A stretch of DNA of 30,736 nucleotides from positions 1 to 30,736 of the forward strand of contig CAIYNT010000070.1 of assembly GCA_903927605.1 (NCBI GenBank), in the 5' to 3' direction. The notes under the pieces were generated by a model. That model was not told the origin of the DNA. It saw nothing but the letters and a program-made list of their open reading frames with translations, and did no database searches. Shown in pieces: positions 7,234 to 14,550 of the stretch. Position 1 is the stretch's first letter, and each line of letters begins with the position of its first letter. Source of the stretch: an uncultured Holophagaceae bacterium. Its GTDB lineage: Bacteria > Acidobacteriota > Holophagae > Holophagales > Holophagaceae. The translations under genes were made by a program, and so were the position numbers.

Positions 7234-9087
7234 TCAGTCTTTGGAATCGCCGTACATCGCCTCGATCTGAGGGGCGTACATCTGGTTCACGACCCGGCGC
7301 TTCACCTTGAGGGAGGGGGTCAGCTGGCCCCCCTCCAGGGTCATCTCCTGATCCAGGAGGGTGATCTTCTTGATCCGCTCATAATTCGATAGCTGCTGGT
7401 TCACCCGCTCCACCCGGCTTCCCACCTTGGCAATGGCGAGAGGATTGCGGATGAGTTCGGCGTGGGAGGAGAAGGGGATCTTCTTGTAGCCCGCCCAGCG
7501 CTCCAGGCTGTCGAAGTTCGGCACGATGAGGGCCGTGATGAAGTTCCGCTGGTCGCCGATGAGGACGGCCTGCGATACGTACTTGTCCCCCTTGATGAAG
7601 TTCTCGATGGGTTGGGGGGCGATCTTCTTGCCAGCGCTGGTGATGATGAGTTCCTTCTTCCGATCGGTGATGTACAGGCGTCCCTGGTCATCCTGGTGTC
7701 CGATGTCGCCGGTGTGGAAGTAGCCGTCCGGATCAATCGCTTCCCGGGTGGCCTGCTCGTTGTTCCAGTAGCCCTCCATGATGTTGGGGCCTTGGCAGAG
7801 GATCTCGCCATCCTCCGCGATCTTCACGAAGGGTCGGCCGTTCCACTCCTCGTAGATGGGGCGGCCCACGCAGCCTGGCACCACTTCTCCGAAACGGTTC
7901 GCGGTGATGAGAGGACTCGTCTCGGTCAGGCCGTATCCTTCGAGGATGGGGATACCGATGATCCAGAAGAACTCCATGATCTTTGGGCTGAGGGGGGCGC
8001 CCCCGCTGACCGCCACCCTCAGGCGGCCTCCTGTGCGTTGGCGGATCTTCTCGAAGACGATGTGGCGAGCGAGTCGGTACCAGGCTCCCTTCCAGGAGGG
8101 CGGCTCCTGGTCCTTCAGGAGAAAAGGCAGTGCCCGGCGGCCCGCCTGCATGGCCCAGTGGAAGATCAGGCGCTTGATGAGACTACTGGAGGAAACCGTG
8201 TCGTAGATCTTGGCGTAGATCTTCTCGTAGATGCGGGGCACGGAAGCCATGACGGTGGGCCGGACCTCCAGCAGGTTGGCCGCGACGGTGTTGACGCTCT
8301 CGGCGTAATAGATGCTGGCGCCGATGTGGATCCACAAGAAGCTGGCCATGCGCTCGAAGATATGGGTGAGGGGCAGGAAGCTCAGGGCCCGTTCATGATC
8401 CGTGAAGTGCACGGCGACCTCGGCGTCGAGCACATTGGACACCAGATTGCCATGGGTGAGCATGGCGCCCTTGGGATCCCCCGTGGTGCCGGAGGTGTAG
8501 ACGAGCGTCAGGAGATCCGAGGGCTTCCGCTGGTCGGCCCATCCTCTCACCTCGGGGCGGCGGGCCTCCATATCCTTCCCTTCCTCCTGAAGAGTGGCCC
8601 AGCGAATGAGGTGGCGCCCGGTGCCTTCGGGCAGGTCGCCATCAAAGAGAACTGCTGTCTCTAACATTGGCAGCTGATCCCAATGGGCCAGCACCTTGTC
8701 CAATTGCGCCCGGTCAGAGCAAATCACCCAGCGTGATTGGCTGTCCTTGAGGATGTAGGCAGCCTGTGGGGCATTTAGGGTGGCGTAAACGGTGACGTAC
8801 GGAAGACCCTGGATAGCACAGGCAAAGTCAGCGATCGTCCACTCTGGACGGTTCTCTGACATGATTGCCACCCGGTCTCCAGCCTTGAGGCCGCGTGCAA
8901 CCATGGACAGCGACAGATGTTCGACCAGGGCCATCAGTCCGGCATGCGAGATTGGAACATAGGCCTCATGTTGCTTGAAGGCCAGAGCGTCCGGAAGGTC
9001 ACGCTGGACGGCCTGATAGAAAAGCTGGGCAATGGTTTCGATGGGCTGCGCCACAATGACTCCGGACATTCGGGGATGTGACGGCAT
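7234..9087 (-). CDS. Long-chain fatty acid--CoA ligase (AMP-binding, FadD15-like)
   Basis: This 617-residue enzyme should activate fatty acids to acyl-CoA through an acyl-adenylate. It has the AMP-binding loop VYTSGTTGDPKGAML at 196-210, GYGLTET at 384-390, YFHTGDIG around 457-463, and DRKKELIITSAGKKIAP. These are typical of the large FadD15-type synthetases. The start is uncertain: ATG 9087 gives the longest form, and an in-frame ATG at 9069 (MSGVIVAQ) would avoid overlap with the divergent recombinase gene. Neither has a convincing ribosome binding site. The first roughly 150 codons are visibly less GC-rich (54% over 8641-8820) than the rest. Confidence 0.93.
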   Translation of the reverse strand: MPSHPRMSGVIVAQPIETIAQLFYQAVQRDLPDALAFKQHEAYVPISHAGLMALVEHLSLSMVARGLKAGDRVAIMSENRPEWTIADFACAIQGLPYVTVYATLNAPQAAYILKDSQSRWVICSDRAQLDKVLAHWDQLPMLETAVLFDGDLPEGTGRHLIRWATLQEEGKDMEARRPEVRGWADQRKPSDLLTLVYTSGTTGDPKGAMLTHGNLVSNVLDAEVAVHFTDHERALSFLPLTHIFERMASFLWIHIGASIYYAESVNTVAANLLEVRPTVMASVPRIYEKIYAKIYDTVSSSSLIKRLIFHWAMQAGRRALPFLLKDQEPPSWKGAWYRLARHIVFEKIRQRTGGRLRVAVSGGAPLSPKIMEFFWIIGIPILEGYGLTETSPLITANRFGEVVPGCVGRPIYEEWNGRPFVKIAEDGEILCQGPNIMEGYWNNEQATREAIDPDGYFHTGDIGHQDDQGRLYITDRKKELIITSAGKKIAPQPIENFIKGDKYVSQAVLIGDQRNFITALIVPNFDSLERWAGYKKIPFSSHAELIRNPLAIAKVGSRVERVNQQLSNYERIKKITLLDQEMTLEGGQLTPSLKVKRRVVNQMYAPQIEAMYGDSKD

Positions 9088-10006
9088 GTTAACAGGGGAG
9101 GACGCGGTTCCGCTGAGCGAGGAGGTCCGGGCCTTCCACCTCGAACAGCGTGCCCGAAGCGTGTCTGCTCATACCACGCGGGCCCAGACGGGCGACCTTG
9201 GGAAACTCCTGGATCATGCGCTGCGGGCCCGCTGGAAAAGCTGGGAGGTGACTCCGAGAACCCTGCGGGGGTTCGCCCTCGAACTCGGTGACCGGGGCCT
9301 GGATCCCGCGAGCCAGGCCCGCATCCTCTCCACTGTGCGCGGGTTCTTCAAGTGGATGTGGGAGACGCGGAGGATCGCCAAGAATCCCGCCTCGGGCCTG
9401 AGGAATCCCAAGCAGCCGAAACGGCTTCCCGCCTTCCTCACCGAGGGGGAGAGCCGGGCTCTCCTGGAACTTCCTCCGGCCATGGATTTCCCCTCTTCCC
9501 GCCTGGTCTGCCTGCTGGAGCTGCTCTACGCCTCGGGCCTGCGCGTTTCCGAGCTGGTGGGGCTGGACCTGCAGGATCTGTTTGCAGACCAGCGGACCCT
9601 CCGCGTCCTGGGCAAGGGACGAAAGGAGCGGCTGGTCCCCTATCACGCCCAGGCGGGCACTGTCCTGGAAGCCTACCTCCGGTTTCGTTCTGCCTTCCTG
9701 GCGGCCAAAGCGTTCCCGGCGACGCCGGCGCTCTTCCTGAACCAGCGCGGGGGCCGGCTCACGCCCACCAGCGTGCGGGCCCTGCTGCACTCCGCCCTGG
9801 AGGCGGCCGCGATCCGGTCACGGGTGAGTCCCCACGCGTTGCGGCACAGTTTCGCCACCCACCTGCTCAACCGCGGCATGGACCTGCGGGCCATCCAGGA
9901 ACTGCTGGGCCATGCGAGCCTCAGCACGACCCAGCGCTACACTCACCTGGGGCTGGAGGAGCTGGCCAAGACCTACGAGAAGGCCCATCCCAGGGCGAAG
10001 AGCTGA
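9086..10006 (+). CDS. Tyrosine recombinase, XerC/XerD type
   Basis: This 306-residue site-specific recombinase probably resolves chromosome dimers at dif. It has an N-terminal SAM-like core-binding domain and a C-terminal catalytic domain. The catalytic set is complete: Arg153 in ASGLRVSEL, the lysine in GKGRKER, His250 and Arg253 in HALRHSFATH, the histidine in LGHAS, and the nucleophile Tyr285 in TQRYTHLG. The length is that of chromosomal Xer proteins, and no prophage or integron context is nearby. ATG 9086 lies on top of the complementary-strand start of the acyl-CoA ligase and has only a weak GGGGAT upstream. XerC versus XerD cannot be settled here. Confidence 0.92.
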   Translation: MLTGEDAVPLSEEVRAFHLEQRARSVSAHTTRAQTGDLGKLLDHALRARWKSWEVTPRTLRGFALELGDRGLDPASQARILSTVRGFFKWMWETRRIAKNPASGLRNPKQPKRLPAFLTEGESRALLELPPAMDFPSSRLVCLLELLYASGLRVSELVGLDLQDLFADQRTLRVLGKGRKERLVPYHAQAGTVLEAYLRFRSAFLAAKAFPATPALFLNQRGGRLTPTSVRALLHSALEAAAIRSRVSPHALRHSFATHLLNRGMDLRAIQELLGHASLSTTQRYTHLGLEELAKTYEKAHPRAKS

Positions 10007-10029
10007 GTCGAAACCATAGGAGCACGTTC

Positions 10030-10716
10030 ATGGAATCCGTCGTCCCCATTCCCGCTCCTTCCTCTGTTCCAGTCAATGGAATCGCCGCCGTCTTCCCGGT
10101 CCGAAGGATCTACTGCATCGGCCGCAACTATGCGGACCACGCCCGGGAAATGGGTGTGGATCCCAACCGGGAGCCTCCCTTCTTCTTCGGGAAACCCCAC
10201 GATGCGGTGGTGCCTGGTGGTGGAGACATCTCCTACCCGCCCGCCACCTCGAACCTCCACTACGAAGTGGAACTGGTGGTGGCCCTCGCGAAGGGGGGAC
10301 GGAACATCGCCGTCTCGGAGGCCCTGGGCTGCATCTACGGCTACGCGGTGGGCCTCGACCTGACCCGGCGCGACCTCCAGGCGAAAGCCAAGGAAAAGGG
10401 ACAGCCCTGGGACACGGCCAAGGGCTTTGACCAGTCCGCGCCGATCTCCCCCATCACGCCCGCATCCGTGTGCGGGCATCCGGGGGCAGGCACCATCTGG
10501 CTATCCGTGAATGGCCTGGAGAAACAGCGGGGCAATTTGTCCCAGATGATCTGGAGCATTCCGGAAGTGATCGCGCACATCTCCGGATTTGTGACGTTGG
10601 CGCCCGGGGACCTCATCTTCACCGGGACGCCCGCCGGCGTTGGTCCCGTCGTCGTCGGCGACCGGGTCCACTGCGGCATCGATGGCCTGGGAGAGCTGCA
10701 GATCACACTGGTCTGA
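10030..10716 (+). CDS. Fumarylacetoacetate hydrolase family protein
   Basis: The 228-residue product matches the FAH C-terminal fold used by acylpyruvases, fumarylpyruvate hydrolases and oxaloacetate decarboxylases of the FAHD1/YcgM type. Visible motifs are CIGRNYADHAREMG, FFFGKPHDAV, the metal-ligand HYEVELVV, GYAVGLDLTRRDLQ, KGFDQSAPISP and TGTPAGVGP. The substrate cannot be named from sequence. ATG 10030 has AGGAG at 10018-10022. It begins 23 bases after the recombinase stop and could share its transcript, then converges with the CheZ-like gene. An overlapping frame starting at 9352 is not coding upstream of 10030. Confidence 0.9.
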   Translation: MESVVPIPAPSSVPVNGIAAVFPVRRIYCIGRNYADHAREMGVDPNREPPFFFGKPHDAVVPGGGDISYPPATSNLHYEVELVVALAKGGRNIAVSEALGCIYGYAVGLDLTRRDLQAKAKEKGQPWDTAKGFDQSAPISPITPASVCGHPGAGTIWLSVNGLEKQRGNLSQMIWSIPEVIAHISGFVTLAPGDLIFTGTPAGVGPVVVGDRVHCGIDGLGELQITLV

Positions 10717-10732
10717 GCTGCTGCCGGAATGC

Positions 10733-11662
10733 TCAGCTTCCGCCGGTCTTCTTGAACTGCGCGATGATGTCGTCGACGCTGTCCTTCCGGCTGTCCGCCT
10801 CGAGGCTGGTGTCGAAGATGCGGTCCTGGGTGGCGACTTTCCGATCCGCGAACGCCTCTGCGCCCAGGGCCTCCGTATGGATGTTGAAGATCACCAGAAG
10901 CCGGGTCAGGCCATTCTGGAATTGCTTCAGGAGGGTCACGACCTTCTCGATCTTCTGGCGCGTGATGTCCTGGAACTGGAGGATGTTCAGAATCTCGAAA
11001 GCCTCGTCGCTGACCTTCTGGAGGTGGTCCTTGACGGGAGCCAGATCCAGTTCGATAGCCGGGGTGGCCACTTGGTGGGCGAAGAGGTACTCGAGCACTT
11101 CCTGGGCGAGGGCATTCTGGTTCTCTCCGGCTGAGGCCCGATCGAGGAATCCCGAAATGGCGCTGTGGAGGGTGGCCTGGTGTTCGTTCTTCTGGCTGAG
11201 CCCGCCCTGGCAGGCCTGGACCGCACGGGTCGCATCATCCGAGGCGGCCATCAGGGTATCCAGCCGGTTCATCACGCTCTGAGTGGCTTCCTCAGTGTCC
11301 GAGGTGATGGCATCCAGCTGGGAGGCCAGTTCGGGAACCTGGGTGCTCTGGTGCTTGACGGAGGCATCCAGCTGCTGGAGGTTCAGCAGGGTCTGATTGA
11401 TGCTCGAGACCAGAGCGCCCAGCTCTCCTTTGGCCTCGATATCGATCTTCTGGTAGACCCGGCCATTGGCCATGTCCTGGGCGGCTTCGGCCAACCGATG
11501 CAGGCTGGTCTTGGAATCTCCCTGAAGTTCCAGCCGGAGGTCTGTGATGAGCTGTTCAAGGCTCAGCAGGCGCTGGTCGAGCCGTTCCCGCCTGGCCTGG
11601 AAATCGGCCACCAGGCTGTCCGGGCTGTCATTCTGCGGCGCTTCTTCAGGGGCGTCAGTCAT
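10733..11662 (-). CDS. CheZ-like phosphatase with HAMP-like segment
   Basis: This 309-residue soluble, largely helical protein has no signal peptide or membrane segment. Residues about 54-98 look like a HAMP domain (LAEAAQDMANGR followed by KGELGALVSSINQTLLNL). Residues 228-240 carry LQFQDITRQKIEK, matching the CheZ motif in which Asp and Gln four residues apart (here Asp232 and Gln236) dephosphorylate CheY. The C-terminus SVDDIIAQF (295-303) resembles the CheY-binding tail of CheZ. I infer a phosphatase acting on a response regulator, perhaps the one two genes upstream in the same operon. It starts 18 bases after the DUF4388 gene, behind GGAG (11668-11671 on the complement). The catalytic role is inferred. 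Confidence 0.75.
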   Translation of the reverse strand: MTDAPEEAPQNDSPDSLVADFQARRERLDQRLLSLEQLITDLRLELQGDSKTSLHRLAEAAQDMANGRVYQKIDIEAKGELGALVSSINQTLLNLQQLDASVKHQSTQVPELASQLDAITSDTEEATQSVMNRLDTLMAASDDATRAVQACQGGLSQKNEHQATLHSAISGFLDRASAGENQNALAQEVLEYLFAHQVATPAIELDLAPVKDHLQKVSDEAFEILNILQFQDITRQKIEKVVTLLKQFQNGLTRLLVIFNIHTEALGAEAFADRKVATQDRIFDTSLEADSRKDSVDDIIAQFKKTGGS

Positions 11663-11680
11663 GGGAACTCCGTAATGCGC

Positions 11681-12499
11681 TCAGGGTGCGGGTCTCACCT
11701 TCACATGGGATCCTTCGGTCAACCCCCAGGCCTGCATGAGTTCCCGAGGGATGGCCACCAGCTTATCCGCCAGTCCGGCGGCGAATTCCACGCGTTCCAC
11801 TACGGGTCCCTTCGGCCAGATCACCCGCAGGTTGTGGATACCCTGGCGATAGGGGCCCAGAACATTCCACCAGCCTTCCATGGCCTTGGGCAGCTCCAGG
11901 TGATCACCCTTTTTGAAAAGGCCGGTTTTCAGGAGGGCGACCGTCACGTGGGCATCAGGCTCCAGCACTTCGAGGCGTCCGGCATCCTTGAGGATGGCCG
12001 CGGCCTGGAGCACCGCCACATCGTGCTGGCCCGAGGCGGCCATGACATCCTGGAAGTCCCGGTAGCCGTCGAAGTAGGGCAGGATCCGGCGTTCCTCCAC
12101 GAAGAGTTTGAGGCCTTCCAGCAGCTGCGGGGTGGGGAGGGTGGGCCAGGGTACGGCGGTCAATCGGGGGAAGATCGTGTTCAAGCGCTTCCGACTGTCC
12201 TGGATCCGGGCCGAATCCATGAGCAGATCTGGGACCGTGCGACGAATGGAGGCGGAGACTTGCACTTGGGTGGTCAGGAACTCGAAATGGCCTGTCACCC
12301 ACTCGAGGATTTCAAAGGCTGCCGCTTCCCCCCGGCAGGACAGGGTTTCTGCGTGGATCACCTCGCCGTTGGAGAAATAGAGCACACCGCTGACCTTCCC
12401 GGAATTCACCTGGAGCATGCCGGTCTTGCGGTTGACATGGAGCAGTTGGGCCACGTCGGTCAGGGAGATGCTGTCCAGCGCGCCGCGGAGATTGCTCAT
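11681..12499 (-). CDS. DUF4388 domain protein
   Basis: This 272-residue protein begins MSNLRGALDSISLTDVAQLL and continues with the DUF4388 pattern (RKTGMLQVNSGKVSGVLYF, GEVIHAETLSCRGEAAAFEI) over roughly residues 5-75. That domain is common in PatA-like regulators and gliding or chemosensory proteins. The remaining 190 residues are not recognised; the extreme C-terminus (LVAIPRELMQAWGLTEGSHVKV) is faintly like an AbrB/SpoVT fold. The start at 12499 forms an ATGA overlap with the response-regulator stop. A frame open to 12658 is a shadow of that regulator. Context suggests a partner or effector of the regulator and the CheZ-like protein. Confidence 0.8.
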   Translation of the reverse strand: MSNLRGALDSISLTDVAQLLHVNRKTGMLQVNSGKVSGVLYFSNGEVIHAETLSCRGEAAAFEILEWVTGHFEFLTTQVQVSASIRRTVPDLLMDSARIQDSRKRLNTIFPRLTAVPWPTLPTPQLLEGLKLFVEERRILPYFDGYRDFQDVMAASGQHDVAVLQAAAILKDAGRLEVLEPDAHVTVALLKTGLFKKGDHLELPKAMEGWWNVLGPYRQGIHNLRVIWPKGPVVERVEFAAGLADKLVAIPRELMQAWGLTEGSHVKVRPAP

Positions 12500-12873
12500 G
12501 CCTGGCTTTCGGGAGAGAGGAGTTCTTCGAGCAGGACCTTGATCCGTTGGCGATTCACGGGCTTGACCAGGAAGATGTCCGGACCGCAGCGGAGCCCTTG
12601 CTGCCAGGACCTTTCTCCATCGAAGCCAGTGAGGAGGACGACCTTGATGTCCCGGCATTCCGGGTCGTCCTTGATGCTGAGACAGAGGGATGTTCCGCTC
12701 TCTCCCGGCATCATGACATCCAGAAAGATGAGATCCACGGTCTCCTGGGCCAGGGCCTGCCGCGCGAAGGTCGCGTCAGCTGCCTCGATCACCCGATGGC
12801 CTTCCGGTTCGATGAATTCTCTCAGGATCTGACGTACGTTCGGATTGTCATCCACCACCAGGACGGTGCTCAT
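12496..12873 (-). CDS. Single-domain response regulator (CheY-like receiver)
   Basis: This 125-residue receiver domain has no output domain. Asp8-Asp9 lie in VLVVDDNP, the phosphoacceptor Asp52 in LIFLDVMMPG, Thr82 in LLTGF, and Lys104 in LVKPVN, so the phosphorylation site is complete. It overlaps pdxJ upstream (ATGA at 12870-12873) and the DUF4388 gene downstream by four bases each, so all three should be co-translated. With the CheZ-like gene last in the operon, it is the obvious substrate candidate. No histidine kinase lies in the window, so the phosphodonor is unknown. Confidence 0.93.
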   Translation of the reverse strand: MSTVLVVDDNPNVRQILREFIEPEGHRVIEAADATFARQALAQETVDLIFLDVMMPGESGTSLCLSIKDDPECRDIKVVLLTGFDGERSWQQGLRCGPDIFLVKPVNRQRIKVLLEELLSPESQA

Positions 12874-13598
12874 GACCGAGTCTCTCCCATGGCTGTGAGC
12901 ATTTCTTCAACGGCACGCTCCAGACCAACGAGTACGGCCCTCCCAACAAGGCTGTGCCCGATGTTCAGCTCTTCAATTTCAGGGATTGCGGCCACTGAGC
13001 CCACATTCTGCAGATTGAGGCCATGCCCGGCGAGCACCCTGAGACCAAGGCGGCTGGCCAGTCTGGCCGAGTCGCGGAGACGGCCCAGTTCAAGGGAAGG
13101 ATCGGAGTCCATGGGCAGGTCACTGTAGATTCCCGTGTTCAGTTCGACCGCATCCGCCTCCAGTTTGGCGGCCATCTTCACCTGGTCGAGGACAGGATCC
13201 ACGAACAGGCTGACGTGGACACCTGCGCCCCGGAGTTCCCGCACCACAGGTTTCAGCATCCCCTGGAGGAAGACGGCGTCGAGACCGCCCTGGGTTGTGA
13301 GTTCCTCCCGGCTCTCCGGGACCAGGGTCACCCAGGAAGGCTTGCAGGGGATGATGGCCTCCATCGCCTCGGCGGTCGCCGCGCATTCCACGTTCAGCGG
13401 GATGGCGAGCACCTCCTTCAGCACGCGGAGATCCCGCTCCTGGATATGGCGGCGATCCCCGCGGAGATGGACCGTAATGCCATGGGCGCCGGCACTCTGG
13501 GCCAGCAGGGCTGCAGCCACCGGTTCGGGCTCATGTCCGCCGCGGACCTGCCGCAGGGTGGCCACATGGTCGACATTTACGCCAAGCCTGAGATTCAA
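12870..13598 (-). CDS. pdxJ: Pyridoxine 5'-phosphate synthase
   Basis: PdxJ condenses 1-deoxyxylulose 5-phosphate with 3-amino-1-hydroxyacetone phosphate to form pyridoxine phosphate. The 242-residue TIM barrel shows LGVNVDHVATLRQ, GITVHLRGDRRHI, the catalytic-glutamate segment PLNVECAAT, LVPESREELTTQGGLD, VLAGHGLNLQN and ELNIGHSLVGRAVLVGL. The start codon is TTG at 13598, with GGAG six bases upstream (13605-13608 on the complement); no ATG is available. Two positions differ from the E. coli protein as I recall it: HLRGD for HLRED and ELNTG for EIHTG. It overlaps the response regulator by four bases. The AT-rich gap at 13599-13718 probably holds the operon promoter. Confidence 0.93.
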   Translation of the reverse strand: MNLRLGVNVDHVATLRQVRGGHEPEPVAAALLAQSAGAHGITVHLRGDRRHIQERDLRVLKEVLAIPLNVECAATAEAMEAIIPCKPSWVTLVPESREELTTQGGLDAVFLQGMLKPVVRELRGAGVHVSLFVDPVLDQVKMAAKLEADAVELNTGIYSDLPMDSDPSLELGRLRDSARLASRLGLRVLAGHGLNLQNVGSVAAIPEIEELNIGHSLVGRAVLVGLERAVEEMLTAMGETRS

Positions 13599-13718
13599 TG
13601 CGGGCTCCAGGGATTGACCTTAGCTTACCCCTTAGATGATCCCCGGCGAGATGAAGGTTACCGATAGGGCAACAAAAAAAGAGTTGAAACACACAATTTT
13701 AATGAAGATGATGATTGC

Positions 13719-14501
13719 ATGGTTGGTACCTCGGCTCTTCCATCCCTGTTCCTGGCGCATGGGTCGCCCATGCTTGCTCTGGAAGGAGGTGCCTGGGGCC
13801 AGGCGGTATCGGCCTTCGGTAAGCAATTACCGCCACTCCGAGCCATCCTGGTTTGCTCCGCCCATTGGGAAGCGTCCGGACCCTTCCGGCTCTCCTCGGC
13901 GGAGGTTCCCGGCGTGATGCACGATTTCGGGGGTTTCCCGGAGGCTCTATATGCTCTGGACTATCCAGCCCCAGGTTCCCCGGAGCTGGCCATCGAGGCG
14001 GCAGGATGGCTGGCCAAAGCCGGGCTGGAAACCCTGCTGGACTCGGAGCGTCCCCTCGATCATGGGGTCTGGGTGCCCCTGAGGTATCTCAGGCCAGATG
14101 CCAGTATCCCCGTAGTTCAACTCTCGCTGCCGCGCCCCCGCACGCCCGAGTTGCTTCTGGCGGCGGGTCGGGCTCTGGCGCCGCTTCGCGAAAGCGGTGT
14201 GCTGATTCTGGGAAGTGGCGGGATCGTGCACAATCTTCGGCTTCTGGATTGGGGGGGGGCCTCGGGCCCCCAGCCATGGGCCACGGCCTTCGAGCGCTGG
14301 ATCCACACCCAGCTGGTCGCTGGGAATGAGGCAGCGCTCATGGATTGGAAGCGGGCCCCTGGTTCGATGGAATCCGTACCGACATCAGAACACCTGGATC
14401 CGCTCTTCCTGGCCATGGGTGCCTCGGGCCAGTCACCGGAGCTGCTCTACCATGGCTGGCAATTGGGCAGCCTCGGTTTGGCGAGCTACGTCTTTCCCTG
14501 A
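13719..14501 (+). CDS. Class III extradiol dioxygenase, DODA/LigB type
   Basis: The 260-residue protein matches the 4,5-DOPA-dioxygenase-like branch (YgiD) of LigB extradiol ring-cleavage enzymes. It has SLFLAHGSPMLALEGG with a metal-ligand histidine at 14, ILVCSAHWEASG, MHDFGGFPEALY, DHGVWVPLRYL, LGSGGIVHNLR and SEHLDPLFLAMGASG. The natural substrate is uncertain; a catechol-type aromatic is expected. It starts at ATG 13719 without a strong ribosome binding site (only GAAGATGATG upstream) and is divergent from pdxJ across a 120-bp AT-rich gap. It converges with the efflux operon, and I see nothing in the 49 bases between them. Confidence 0.88.
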   Translation: MVGTSALPSLFLAHGSPMLALEGGAWGQAVSAFGKQLPPLRAILVCSAHWEASGPFRLSSAEVPGVMHDFGGFPEALYALDYPAPGSPELAIEAAGWLAKAGLETLLDSERPLDHGVWVPLRYLRPDASIPVVQLSLPRPRTPELLLAAGRALAPLRESGVLILGSGGIVHNLRLLDWGGASGPQPWATAFERWIHTQLVAGNEAALMDWKRAPGSMESVPTSEHLDPLFLAMGASGQSPELLYHGWQLGSLGLASYVFP

Positions 14502-14550
14502 ACACCCGCTTCGTTTGATGCTGATCTTAGGTGATGACTGCTGATCCCAT

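Noticed and set aside
9086..10006. Tyrosine recombinase as an integrase of a mobile element
   Set aside because: The size and motifs are those of chromosomal Xer proteins, with no attachment-site repeats, tRNA or phage genes nearby.
11165..12832. A 555-codon plus-strand open frame across the CheZ-like, DUF4388 and receiver genes
   Set aside because: It crosses three recognisable minus-strand genes and shows no domain of its own.
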